Translations under genes and position numbers: made by a program
Assembly: GCA_035462025.1 (NCBI GenBank)
Contig: DATHUR010000042.1
Span: 1 to 29,392, forward strand
Direction: 5' to 3'
From: Egicoccus sp035462025
Lineage (GTDB): Bacteria; Actinomycetota; Nitriliruptoria; Nitriliruptorales; Nitriliruptoraceae
DNA: 29,392 nucleotides
The notes under the pieces: model-generated
Databases searched by the model: none
What the model saw: the letters and a program-made list of their open reading frames with translations, nothing else
What the model was told of the DNA's origin: nothing
Shown here: positions 8,519-15,908 of the stretch, piece after piece
Numbering within the stretch: position 1 is the first letter of the stretch
Layout: every line of letters starts with the position of its first letter

Positions 8519-9591
8519 AGGCGCTCGTGCTGGCCGGCGGCGTCGGGACCCGCCTGCGTCCGCTGACCCACACCAGCGCGAAGCAACTGGTGCCGGTCGC
8601 GAACAAGCCGATCCTGTTCTACGGCCTCGAGCAGATCCGCGACGCCGGCATCGTCGACGTCGGCATCATCGTGGGCGACACCCGTGCCGAGATCGAGGCC
8701 GCGGTCGGCGAGGGTTCGGCGCTGGGGATCCGCGCGACCTACATCGGCCAGGACGCACCGCTCGGCCTCGCCCACGCGCTGCTGGCCGCGGCAGACTTCC
8801 TCGGCGACGACGACTTCGTGATGTTCCTCGGCGACAACCTCGTCGAGGGTGGCATCGTCGACGTCGTGGCCGCGTTCGCCGCCGACCGGCCCGACGCGCA
8901 ACTGCTGCTCAAGCGGGTCGCCGACCCGCAACGGTTCGGGGTGGCCGAACTGTCCGCGACCGGCGACGTCGTCCGCCTCGTCGAGAAGCCCGCCGAGCCC
9001 GCCTCGGACCTCGCGCTGGTCGGCGTCTACCTGTTCACGCCCCGCATCATCGACGCCGCACGGCGCATCACACCGTCGGCGCGCGGTGAACTCGAGATCA
9101 CCGACGCGATCCAGCGCCTGGTCGACGACGGCGCGCGTGTCCGGGCCACCCTGCTCGCGGGCTGGTGGCTCGACACCGGCAAGAAGGACGACCTGCTCGA
9201 CGCCAACCGCATCCTCCTCGACGGGATCACCCGGCGTATCGACGGCGACGTCGACGCCGACTCGCGGCTCGATGGTGCGGTCGCCGTCGACGCCGGTGCC
9301 CGCATCGTGCGCTCGACCGTGCGCGGTCCCGCGACCATCGGACCCGGCTGCGAGATCGTCGACAGCGACATCGGTCCCTACACCTCGATCGGCGCCCGGA
9401 CCCGCATCGAGTCCAGCGTCGTCGCGGCCTCGGTGATCATGGAGGACGGCCTGGTGTCTGGCGTGCGCAGCCTCGAGGCGTCGCTGCTCGGGCGTGACGT
9501 CGAGGTGCGTGCGACCGGCGGTGGCAGGCGCGCCGTCCACCGCCTGATGCTGGGCGACCACAGCCAGGTCGAGATCGAGGAGGGCCGCTGA
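8515..9591 (+). CDS. rmlA: Glucose-1-phosphate thymidylyltransferase, long form
   Basis: 358 aa, ATG overlapping the rmlC stop by four bases. It makes dTDP-glucose from dTTP and glucose-1-phosphate, the entry step. The nucleotidyltransferase core begins at residue 1: LVLAGGVGTRLRPLT, then AKQLVPVANKPILFYGL, YIGQDAPLGLAHAL, and FLGDNLVEGG with the metal-binding Asp. A C-terminal part from about residue 240 (VDADSRLDGAVAVD, GPATIGPGCEIVDSDIGPY) has the hexapeptide pattern of a left-handed beta helix, so this is the StrD-like long form rather than the roughly 290-aa enterobacterial RmlA. The long form occurs with antibiotic-sugar as well as rhamnose pathways; the neighbouring rmlB, C and D favour rhamnose. 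Confidence 0.93.
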   Translation: MKALVLAGGVGTRLRPLTHTSAKQLVPVANKPILFYGLEQIRDAGIVDVGIIVGDTRAEIEAAVGEGSALGIRATYIGQDAPLGLAHALLAAADFLGDDDFVMFLGDNLVEGGIVDVVAAFAADRPDAQLLLKRVADPQRFGVAELSATGDVVRLVEKPAEPASDLALVGVYLFTPRIIDAARRITPSARGELEITDAIQRLVDDGARVRATLLAGWWLDTGKKDDLLDANRILLDGITRRIDGDVDADSRLDGAVAVDAGARIVRSTVRGPATIGPGCEIVDSDIGPYTSIGARTRIESSVVAASVIMEDGLVSGVRSLEASLLGRDVEVRATGGGRRAVHRLMLGDHSQVEIEEGR

Positions 9592-10577
9592 TGCGACTGC
9601 TCGTCACCGGTGGCGCCGGGTTCATCGGCAGCAACTTCGTCCGTCACGTGCTGGCCACGACCGACGACGTCGAGGTCACCAACCTCGACGCGCTCACCTA
9701 CGCCGGCAACCTCGCCTCGCTCGGCGACGTCGCCGACGACCCCCGCTACCGGTTCGTCCACGGCGACGTGTGCGACACCGCGCTGGTCGACGCCGAGATG
9801 GCGCGGGCCGACGCCGTGGCGCACTTCGCGGCCGAGAGCCACGTCGACCGCTCGATCGACGGGCCCGCCGAGTTCCTGCGCACGAACGTGCTCGGCGCCG
9901 GCGTGGTCTTCGACGCCGCGCGACGTCACGAGGTCGGACGCGTCCTGCACATCTCGACCGACGAGGTCTACGGCTCGATCGACGTCGGCTCGTTCGCCGA
10001 GACCGACCCGCTCGAGCCCAACAACCCCTACTCGGTGTCGAAGGCGGCGGCGGACCTGCTCGCACGTTCCTACGCCACCACCTACGGCTTCCCGATCACC
10101 GTGACGCGCACGGCCAACAACTTCGGGCCCTACCACCACCCCGAGAAGATGATCCCGCTGTTCGTCACCAACCTGATCGACGGCGGCGACGTGCCGCTGT
10201 ACGGCGACGGCGGCAACGTGCGCGACTGGACCTACGTGCTCGACAACGTCGCGGCACAGTGGCTGGTGCTGACCGAGGGCGAACCCGGCGCGGTCTACAA
10301 CGTCGGGGCCGGCAACGAACGCTCCAACCGCGAGTTGACCCTGCAGATCCTCGACCACTTCGGGTACGGCGAGGAACGCGTCGACCTCGTCCCGGACCGT
10401 CCCGGTCACGACCGGCGCTACTCGATCGACAGCAGCCGTGTCCGCGCGCTCGGCTGGGCGCCGCAGGTGTCACTCGACGACGCCATCGAGGACACGATCC
10501 GTTGGTACCGCGAGCACGAGGACTGGTGGCGCCCACTCAAGGCGGCCGGGGCGTCGCGGCGTCGCGGTCACGCCTGA
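9591..10577 (+). CDS. rmlB: dTDP-glucose 4,6-dehydratase
   Basis: 328 aa, ATG overlapping the rmlA stop by one base (TGATG), with GAGGAGGG just upstream. It converts dTDP-glucose to dTDP-4-keto-6-deoxyglucose with bound NAD. The extended SDR features are complete: VTGGAGFIGSNFVRH at 3-17, HFAAESHVDRSI, catalytic T123-D124-E125 in STDEVYGS, Y147 and K151 in NPYSVSKAAADLL, and RTANNFGPYHHPEKMIPLF. VRDWTYVLDN and the RPGHDRRYSID tail are also typical of RmlB. Last gene of the rml cluster; a GC hairpin follows at once. Confidence 0.96.
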   Translation: MRLLVTGGAGFIGSNFVRHVLATTDDVEVTNLDALTYAGNLASLGDVADDPRYRFVHGDVCDTALVDAEMARADAVAHFAAESHVDRSIDGPAEFLRTNVLGAGVVFDAARRHEVGRVLHISTDEVYGSIDVGSFAETDPLEPNNPYSVSKAAADLLARSYATTYGFPITVTRTANNFGPYHHPEKMIPLFVTNLIDGGDVPLYGDGGNVRDWTYVLDNVAAQWLVLTEGEPGAVYNVGAGNERSNRELTLQILDHFGYGEERVDLVPDRPGHDRRYSIDSSRVRALGWAPQVSLDDAIEDTIRWYREHEDWWRPLKAAGASRRRGHA

Positions 10578-10610
10578 GCGCGGCCCCCGGGGGTGTCTCC
10601 GGGACCGCGC
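10578..10610 (+). terminator. GC hairpin after rmlB
   Basis: GCGCGG at 10578-10583 pairs with CCGCGC at 10605-10610, and an inner CCCGG pairs with CCGGG with a small mismatch or bulge. It begins one base after the rmlB TGA. No T-run follows. It probably ends the rml transcript before glyA. Confidence 0.5.
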
Positions 10611-10615
10611 GACGG

Positions 10616-10621
10616 TAGATT
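10616..10621 (+). promoter_or_regulatory. Possible -10 box (TAGATT) for glyA-wecA
   Basis: TAGATT in the context CGGTAGATTGGA, between the hairpin at 10578-10610 and the glyA GTG at 10683. The leader would be about 55 nt. No good -35 box is seen. Confidence 0.3.
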
Positions 10622-10682
10622 GGAGCGGCATCCGGGGCGCCGATCCGTCGTGCGCCGCATTCCTACGCGGGAGCCTGTCGCT

Positions 10683-11972
10683 GTGAGCACGTTCTGGGGT
10701 CCGGACTTCGACGCACTGCGCGATCTCGATCCCGAGGTGGCCGCGGGGCTGCTCACCGAACTCGACCGTCAGCGCAGCAAGCTGCAGTTGATCGCCAGCG
10801 AGAACTTCGCCTCGCCTGCGGTGATGGCGGCGCAGGCGTCGGTGCTGACCAACAAGTACGCCGAGGGCTACCCGGGCAAGCGCTACTACGGCGGCTGCGT
10901 CGAGGCGATCGACCCCATCGAGCAGCTCGCGATCGACCGGGCCAAGCAGCTGTTCGGTGCCGACCACGCCAACGTGCAGCCCCACTCGGGCGCCAGCGCC
11001 AACATCGCGGCCTACTTCGCCACGGTCGCGCCGGGCGAGAAGGTCCTGGCGATGTCGCTGCCGCACGGTGGCCACCTGACCCACGGCATGGCGATCAACT
11101 TCTCGGGCAAGTGGTTCGACATCGTCAGCTACGGCGTCCGCGAGGACGACAACACCATCGACATGGACGAGGTGCGGCGCCTCGCACTGGAGCACCGCCC
11201 GAAGCTGATCATCGCCGGGTGGTCGGCGTACCCGCGCCAACTCGACTTCGAGGGCTTCCGCTCGATCGCCGACGAGGTCGGCGCCGTGCTGATGTGCGAC
11301 GCCGCCCACTTCATCGGTCTGGTCGCCGCCGGCGTCCACCCGAGCCCGGTGCCCTACTGCGACATCGTCACCTTCACCACGCACAAGACCCTGCGAGGGC
11401 CGCGCGGCGCCATCATCCTGACCAACGAGCAGTGGGCGAAGCCGATCGACAAGGCCGTCTTCCCCGGCACCCAGGGCGGGCCGCTCGAGCACGTGATCGC
11501 GGCGAAGGCGGTCGCGCTCAAGGAGGCGATGGACCCCGGCTTCAAGGAGTACGGCCAGCGCATCCTCGACGACGCGCGCAGCCTCGCCGAGGCGCTGGTC
11601 GAGCGCGGCTACCGGATCACCTCCGGCGGGACGGACACCCACCTGTTCCTGGCCGACGTCACCCCGCGCGGGCTGACCGGGGCCGAGGCCGAGGCTCGCT
11701 GCGACGCGGCCGGCATCGTGCTCAACAAGAACGCGATCCCGTTCGACACCAACCCGCCGGCCGTCGCCTCGGGCATCCGGGCCGGCACGTCGTGCGTCGC
11801 GACCCAAGGGATGGGCCCGGACCAGATGGTGACGATCGCGGGCCTGATCGACCGGGCGCTGACCGGCAGCGAGTCGGACCGGGCCGAGGTCCGCGCCGAG
11901 GTCACCGACCTCGTCACGGCGTTCCCGGCCTACCCGCAGGCGGGTCCCGTGCCGGCCATGCCCGAGGACTGA
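10683..11972 (+). CDS. glyA: Serine hydroxymethyltransferase
   Basis: 429 aa from the GTG at 10683, chosen because GGGAG precedes it by 9 nt and the length fits SHMT (415-430 aa); an in-frame GTG... start farther up at 10593 would lie in the terminator/promoter region. The enzyme interconverts serine and glycine using PLP and tetrahydrofolate, supplying one-carbon units. Signatures: IASENFASPAVMAA, NKYAEGYPGKRYYGG, QPHSGASANIAAYF, HGGHLTHG, MCDAAHFIGLVAAG, and the PLP lysine K235 in TTHKTLRGPRGA. Substrate-binding Arg lies in the C-terminal GIRAGTSCVATQGM. One base separates its stop from the wecA start, so they are co-transcribed. Confidence 0.96.
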   Translation: MSTFWGPDFDALRDLDPEVAAGLLTELDRQRSKLQLIASENFASPAVMAAQASVLTNKYAEGYPGKRYYGGCVEAIDPIEQLAIDRAKQLFGADHANVQPHSGASANIAAYFATVAPGEKVLAMSLPHGGHLTHGMAINFSGKWFDIVSYGVREDDNTIDMDEVRRLALEHRPKLIIAGWSAYPRQLDFEGFRSIADEVGAVLMCDAAHFIGLVAAGVHPSPVPYCDIVTFTTHKTLRGPRGAIILTNEQWAKPIDKAVFPGTQGGPLEHVIAAKAVALKEAMDPGFKEYGQRILDDARSLAEALVERGYRITSGGTDTHLFLADVTPRGLTGAEAEARCDAAGIVLNKNAIPFDTNPPAVASGIRAGTSCVATQGMGPDQMVTIAGLIDRALTGSESDRAEVRAEVTDLVTAFPAYPQAGPVPAMPED

Positions 11973-11973
11973 C

Positions 11974-13125
11974 GTGTTCGACGCCCTCGTCCCGTACGCC
12001 GTCGTGGCCCTGACGGCCGGCGTCGTGACGGGTGGGACGACCCCGTTCGTCCGCCGCCTCGCCCAGCGTCTGGGGGCGGTCGACGTACCCGACGACGGTC
12101 GCAGGGTGCACCGCGACGCGGTGCCCACGCTCGGCTGTCTGGCGATGTTCGCCGGCCTGCTGGCGGCCATGGGTGTCGCGGCCCTCATCGGCCGGCCCTT
12201 CGAGGCGCTGTTCTCCTCGACGTCCGAGCCGATCGCGCTGCTGGTCGGGGCGTCGGTCATCGTCATGGTCGGCATCGCCGACGACATGATCGGGCTGCCG
12301 CCGACGGTCAAACTCGCCGGCCAGATCGTGGCCGCCCTGGGCGTCGTGCTCTTCGGTGTGCAGTTGGTCTACCTGTGGGTGCCCGGGCTCGACATCGTGG
12401 CGTTGTCGTCCGACCTCGGCCTGCCCCTGACGATCTTCGCCCTGGTCGCCATGATCAACGCGGTCAACCTCATCGACGGCCTCGACGGTCTGGCCGCGGG
12501 CGTCAGCGTCATCGCCGCCGTGGCCTTCTTCCTGTTCGCGTTCGCGACCGAGGGCTCCGGCCTGCGCGAGCAGGTGCCCGCGTCCGCGGCGCTGGTCGCG
12601 GCGATCGTGGCCGGGATGGGCATCGGCTTCCTGGTCCACAACTGGCATCCGGCACGGATCTTCATGGGTGACACCGGCGCGATGCTGCTGGGACTGCTGC
12701 TGGGCACCGCCGGGGTGTCCTACACGGCCCGGTCCACCTCGCCGTCCAACACCGACTTCTTCGGCTCCATCCCGCTGCTCGTGCCCGTGCTCGTGCTGGC
12801 GATCCCGTTCCTGGACTCGGCCTTCGCGATCGTGCGCCGGGCGCTGCAGCGACGGCCCCTCGCCGTCGGGGACCGTGGGCACCTCCACCACCTGCTGATC
12901 GCGTTCGGGCACTCGCACCGGCGCGCCGTGCTGGTGCTGTACTACTGGTCGGCGCTGCTCGCCTTCGGTTCGGTCGGGCCGACCTTCGTGCCGCTGGTCC
13001 GGCTGCTGCCGTGGTTGCTGGTCGCGGCCGGCGTCGGTCTCGCGATGACCGCGCTCGGCACCCGGCCCCGCCGAGACGAGGTCGCCGAGGACGAACGCGA
13101 GCCACGCCACATCATCGGATTGTGA
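11974..13125 (+). CDS. wecA: Polyprenyl-phosphate GlcNAc-1-phosphate transferase (WecA/TagO family)
   Basis: 383 aa, GTG start one base after the glyA stop. It is a polytopic membrane enzyme of the MraY/WecA superfamily with about ten hydrophobic segments. Signatures in order: PDDGRRVHRDAVPTLG (the VHxxPTPR-like cytosolic loop), the Asp pair GIADDMIGLPP, INAVNLIDGLDGLAAG with the catalytic-type Asp, NWHPARIFMGDTGAM, and GHLHHLLIAFGHSHRR. The last resembles the His-rich loop that separates WecA/TagO from MraY. Family role: transfer of GlcNAc-1-P from UDP-GlcNAc to a polyprenyl phosphate, priming wall-linker or surface glycans. In Mycobacterium the orthologue (Rv1302) sits directly upstream of atpI-atpB as here. 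The C-terminal 20 residues are charged. Confidence 0.9.
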   Translation: MFDALVPYAVVALTAGVVTGGTTPFVRRLAQRLGAVDVPDDGRRVHRDAVPTLGCLAMFAGLLAAMGVAALIGRPFEALFSSTSEPIALLVGASVIVMVGIADDMIGLPPTVKLAGQIVAALGVVLFGVQLVYLWVPGLDIVALSSDLGLPLTIFALVAMINAVNLIDGLDGLAAGVSVIAAVAFFLFAFATEGSGLREQVPASAALVAAIVAGMGIGFLVHNWHPARIFMGDTGAMLLGLLLGTAGVSYTARSTSPSNTDFFGSIPLLVPVLVLAIPFLDSAFAIVRRALQRRPLAVGDRGHLHHLLIAFGHSHRRAVLVLYYWSALLAFGSVGPTFVPLVRLLPWLLVAAGVGLAMTALGTRPRRDEVAEDEREPRHIIGL

Positions 13126-13188
13126 GCGTCGTGCGTGCTCGCTGCGCTCCGCGCCTCCGACGACCTGTGAGGTGACCGGCCACCGCCT

Positions 13189-13203
13189 GCGGCCCCCGGC
13201 CGC
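13189..13203 (+). terminator. Small GC hairpin after wecA
   Basis: GCGGCC, loop CCC, GGCCGC: a perfect 6-bp stem 64 bp after the wecA stop and one base before the -35-like TTGGCA at 13205. It may end the glyA-wecA transcript or act as an element of the atp promoter. The 206-bp spacer (13126-13331) otherwise holds only GC-rich sequence and the promoter. Confidence 0.4.
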
Positions 13204-13204
13204 G

Positions 13205-13234
13205 TTGGCAGGACTGGGGCCGGATTGGTAGCGT
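13205..13234 (+). promoter_or_regulatory. Promoter of the ATP synthase operon
   Basis: TTGGCA at 13205-13210, an 18-bp spacer, and TAGCGT at 13229-13234, giving a likely start near 13241 and a leader of about 90 nt to the first gene. This is the only promoter in the window with both boxes recognisable. Confidence 0.5.
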
Positions 13235-13331
13235 GCGGCCCGCTACGCGGGGTCAGCGCAGCGTTGCCTGCTGCCCGCATGCGTTCGTCGCTCGACCACC
13301 TCTCGACGACTTCTTCTAGGACCGGTTCCTC

Positions 13332-13799
13332 TTGGCCCTCCGCGACCACGACGCTGCCCGCGCGCCTTCGGACGCGCGGCTCGCGTCTGCGCTGGGCCAG
13401 CCGGGGGGCAACGAGGGAACGTCAGCGACCGAGACGGGGGACCCGGCTCGGGACGTGCCCGAGACGAAGGCGCAGGCCCGGATCCGGCGCGAAGCGATCG
13501 ACGGCGCGAACCACGTCTTCGACGACTCGTTCCGGCGTTCGCTGCGCGGTATCGACCACGCCAACGTCATGAGCGTCGAGTTGATCTCGGCGGTCCTGCT
13601 GTGGGCGGGCCTCGGTTGGCTCGTCGACCGCTGGCTCGGCACCCCGCCGTGGTTCCTGGTCATCGGTGGCCTGATCGGCAACTTCGCCGGGCTGTACCTG
13701 GTCTACCTCCGTGGCGAGCGCATGAACGCCGAGGAGGCGCACAAGCGCGAGGTGGCCGCCGGGCGCGCGCCCGCCGCCCCGTCCGGGAGCGGGTCGTGA
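13332..13799 (+). CDS. AtpI/AtpZ-type ATP synthase accessory protein (ATPase_gene1-like)
   Basis: 155 aa from a TTG at 13332 (AGGA about 10 nt upstream). The C-terminal half holds two membrane helices: MSVELISAVLLWAGLGWLVDRWL and WFLVIGGLIGNFAGLYLVYL, matching the small ATPase_gene1/AtpZ family at the head of atp operons. This family is thought to help assemble the c-ring or, as AtpZ/AtpI pairs, to affect cation handling. The first 75 residues are polar, Ala/Arg/Asp-rich and probably disordered. The true start is uncertain: GTG at 13455 or ATG at 13569 would give shorter products of 114 or 76 aa, the last being the usual core length. The stop overlaps the next gene's GTG. Confidence 0.75.
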   Translation: MALRDHDAARAPSDARLASALGQPGGNEGTSATETGDPARDVPETKAQARIRREAIDGANHVFDDSFRRSLRGIDHANVMSVELISAVLLWAGLGWLVDRWLGTPPWFLVIGGLIGNFAGLYLVYLRGERMNAEEAHKREVAAGRAPAAPSGSGS

Positions 13800-14248
13800 A
13801 CGACTCGCCGATCGCCGACGCGGCCGACGACCTGCTCCGCGGGACGCTGCGTGTCCTTGCGCTCGTCGCGATCCTGGTCGCCGTCGGCGCCGGCGTACTC
13901 GCCGGCAGCCTGGCCGGTCTCAGTGCGCTGATCGGGGTCGCGTTCGTCGCCGTGCTGTTCGGTGTCTCGACCGCGATGCTGGCCTGGTCGGCCCGCCGGA
14001 GCGCGGGCAGCGCGCTCGGCATGCTCGCCGGTGCAATGGTCGGGCGCCTCATCCTCTACGCTGCCGCCCTGAGCGCGCTCGCGCAGGTGGACTGGGTGCA
14101 CCGGACCAGCCTCGCGCTTGCCACCGCGGTGGCGGTCGCGCTCACCCTTGCGTACGAGCTGCGGACCCTGTCGCGCATGCCGCGCTTGTTCTGGATCGAC
14201 GCAGACGCCAGCCAGTCGGCGGCGTTGGACACGACACGGAGTCGATAA
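13796..14248 (+). CDS. atpI: ATP synthase protein I-like membrane protein
   Basis: 150 aa, GTG overlapping the previous stop (GTGA). Four hydrophobic helices are visible: residues about 19-38 (RVLALVAILVAVGAGVLAGS), 42-63 (SALIGVAFVAVLFGVSTAML), 73-95 (GSALGMLAGAMVGRLILYAA) and 108-125. It ends in a short polar tail. Position directly before atpB and the four-helix layout match the AtpI/Rv1303 family, proposed to assist c-ring assembly or Mg uptake. Sequence conservation in this family is low, so the call rests on topology and place. Confidence 0.8.
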   Translation: MNDSPIADAADDLLRGTLRVLALVAILVAVGAGVLAGSLAGLSALIGVAFVAVLFGVSTAMLAWSARRSAGSALGMLAGAMVGRLILYAAALSALAQVDWVHRTSLALATAVAVALTLAYELRTLSRMPRLFWIDADASQSAALDTTRSR

Positions 14249-15055
14249 GTGACACCGATTCTTGCCGCCGCCGAATACGGCGGGGAGTTCGACGGCGCCT
14301 TCGACCACATCAACGCGCTGTTCGACATGCCCACGCTGATCGAGTTCAGCATCGGCGGCCTCGACCTGTCCATCAACCGCACGATCCTGATCGCCTGGAT
14401 CATGACGGCGGTCGCCGGCGGCCTGATGTATGCGGCGTTCAAGAACCCGAAGATCGTGCCGAGCAAGATCCAGTCGGTCGGCGAGTCGATCATCGAGTTC
14501 GTGCGCAACATCGCGATGGAGATCATCGGTCCCAAGGGCGAGAAGTTCGTGCCCCTGCTGACCACGATGTTCGTGGCCATTCTGTTCCTGAACCTGGCCA
14601 AGATCACGCCGATCTTCATGCTGCCGCCGACCTCGCGCATGGCGTGGCCGGCCTTCTTCGCGATCGTGTCCTGGCTGGTCTACGTCGGCGTGGGCATCAA
14701 GGAGCAGGGCGCGGGGCACTACTTCAAGGAGATGGCGTTCATGCCGGGGGTCCCCAAGCCCCTCTACGTCATCCTCACGCCGCTCGAGGTGATCTCGACC
14801 CTGATCCTGCGGCCCTTCACGCTGGCGGTCCGACTCTTCGCCAACATGGTCGCCGGCCACATCCTCGTGGTCATCACGCTGGTGACGGTCCACGTCTTCC
14901 TCTACCCGCGTCCGGGTCTGCCCATCGGGATCGTGGGTCTGGCGGCCTCGCCGCTGGTGTTCGGCTTCGAACTCGTCATCATCATGCTCCAGGCCTACAT
15001 CTTCACCATGCTCACCGCCGTCTACATCAGCTCCTCGGTGGAGCCGGCGCACTGA
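14249..15055 (+). CDS. atpB: F0F1 ATP synthase subunit a
   Basis: 268 aa, GTG directly after the atpI TAA, with CGGAG 7 nt upstream. Subunit a forms the proton half-channels next to the c-ring. The essential arginine is R195 in LAVRLFANMVAGH (E. coli R210), within the conserved helix beginning ILRPFTLAVRL. Five to six membrane helices are seen, including TILIAWIMTAVAGGLMYA, MFVAILFLNLAKITPIF, ILVVITLVTVHVFLY and IIIMLQAYIFTMLTAVYIS. The N-terminus carries EYGGEFDGAFDHIN outside the membrane. All elements of an active subunit are present. Confidence 0.96.
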   Translation: MTPILAAAEYGGEFDGAFDHINALFDMPTLIEFSIGGLDLSINRTILIAWIMTAVAGGLMYAAFKNPKIVPSKIQSVGESIIEFVRNIAMEIIGPKGEKFVPLLTTMFVAILFLNLAKITPIFMLPPTSRMAWPAFFAIVSWLVYVGVGIKEQGAGHYFKEMAFMPGVPKPLYVILTPLEVISTLILRPFTLAVRLFANMVAGHILVVITLVTVHVFLYPRPGLPIGIVGLAASPLVFGFELVIIMLQAYIFTMLTAVYISSSVEPAH

Positions 15056-15059
15056 CCAC

Positions 15060-15111
15060 CACGTCGAAGACGTGACAAACCACGCGTCGCCGAACCGGCG
15101 CCGCAAGGAGG
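15060..15111 (+). promoter_or_regulatory. Two small hairpins and strong ribosome binding site before atpE
   Basis: The 68-bp atpB-atpE spacer has two perfect short inverted repeats: CACGTC-GAA-GACGTG (15060-15074) and CGCCG-AAC-CGGCG (15088-15100). AAGGAGG, the best Shine-Dalgarno in the operon, follows at 15105-15111, 12 nt before the ATG. The c subunit is needed in many copies, so an enhancer or RNA-processing role is plausible. Confidence 0.4.
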
Positions 15112-15123
15112 AACAGAGAAACG

Positions 15124-15327
15124 ATGGAGAACCTCGGTAACGGCGTCGTCTACGGGTTCGCAACGCTCGGCCCCGGCATCGGCCTCGGCATCCTCATCGG
15201 CAAGGCCATCGAGTCGATGGCCCGCCAGCCCGAAGCGGCCGGCATGGTCCGCACGACGATGTTCATCGGCATCGCCGTGGTCGAGGCGCTGGCGCTGCTC
15301 GGGTTCGTGCTCGCCTTCGCCATCTAG
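15124..15327 (+). CDS. atpE: F0F1 ATP synthase subunit c
   Basis: 67 aa, short for the family (usually 70-90). It is a helical hairpin: helix 1 carries the glycine motif GPGIGLGILIGK at 16-27, the polar loop is ARQPEA at 33-38, and helix 2 has the ion-carrying E54 in GIAVVEALALLGF. The residue after E54 is Ala, and no Gln pairs with it in helix 1, so the Na+-type ligand set is missing and protons are the likely coupling ion. The N-terminus is unusually brief (MENLGNGVVYG), which accounts for the short length. A strong AAGGAGG precedes it. Confidence 0.96.
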   Translation: MENLGNGVVYGFATLGPGIGLGILIGKAIESMARQPEAAGMVRTTMFIGIAVVEALALLGFVLAFAI

Positions 15328-15335
15328 GAGCAACC

Positions 15336-15878
15336 ATGTTGCTGACCACCATCCTCTTGGCCGCCGCCGAAGGCGAGGCCGAGGGCTTCCAGATCGTCCC
15401 GGACCCGGCGGAGTTCATCTGGGGGTCGGTCGCCTTCCTGCTGCTGCTGGCCTTCATGTACAAGTTCGTCTTCCCGCGGGCGAACCAGGTCCTCGACGAC
15501 CGGTCCGCCGCGATCCAGGGGAAGATGGAAGAGGCCGACGCGAAGCTGGTCGAGGCCGAGGAGGCCCGGCGCAACTTCGACGCGCAGATCGCCGACGCCC
15601 GCGGTGAGGCCAACGCCATCATCGAAGAGGCCAAGTCGACGGCTGAGTCGCTGCGGCGTGACATCGTGGCCAAGGCCGAGACCGAGGCCGCAGCCATCGT
15701 CGAGCGTGCCCAGGCCGACATCAACGCCGAGCGCGACCGCGCCCTGCAGGAACTGCGTACGCAGGTCGGCGCCATGTCGGTCGAGCTCGCGGCGCGCATC
15801 GTCGAGCGCGAACTCGACCCCTCGACCCACCAGACGCTGGTGGACGACTACATCCAGCGACTGTCCAGCCAGAACTGA
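15336..15878 (+). CDS. atpF: F0F1 ATP synthase subunit b
   Basis: 180 aa, ATG with AGGAGC upstream, 8 bp after atpE. One N-terminal membrane helix (FIWGSVAFLLLLAFMYKFVF, residues about 28-47) is followed by a long charged helical stalk rich in Ala/Glu/Arg (residues 50-165) that would form the peripheral-stator coiled coil. The short segment before the helix (AAAEGEAEGFQIVPDPAEF) is common in actinobacterial b subunits. It is an ordinary single b gene, so the stator probably uses a b homodimer. Confidence 0.95.
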   Translation: MLLTTILLAAAEGEAEGFQIVPDPAEFIWGSVAFLLLLAFMYKFVFPRANQVLDDRSAAIQGKMEEADAKLVEAEEARRNFDAQIADARGEANAIIEEAKSTAESLRRDIVAKAETEAAAIVERAQADINAERDRALQELRTQVGAMSVELAARIVERELDPSTHQTLVDDYIQRLSSQN

Positions 15879-15908
15879 CCCTTCCCGGGACCAGATGAGG
15901 ACCGGCAC

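Noticed and set aside
10593..10682. An earlier start for glyA
   Set aside because: The added 30 residues lack SHMT similarity and would begin inside the hairpin after rmlB.
13126..13188. GCTCGCTGCGCTCC-like palindromic sequence after wecA as a mobile element remnant
   Set aside because: Such CGCTGCGC strings are frequent in GC-rich spacers. There are no terminal repeats, target duplication or transposase.
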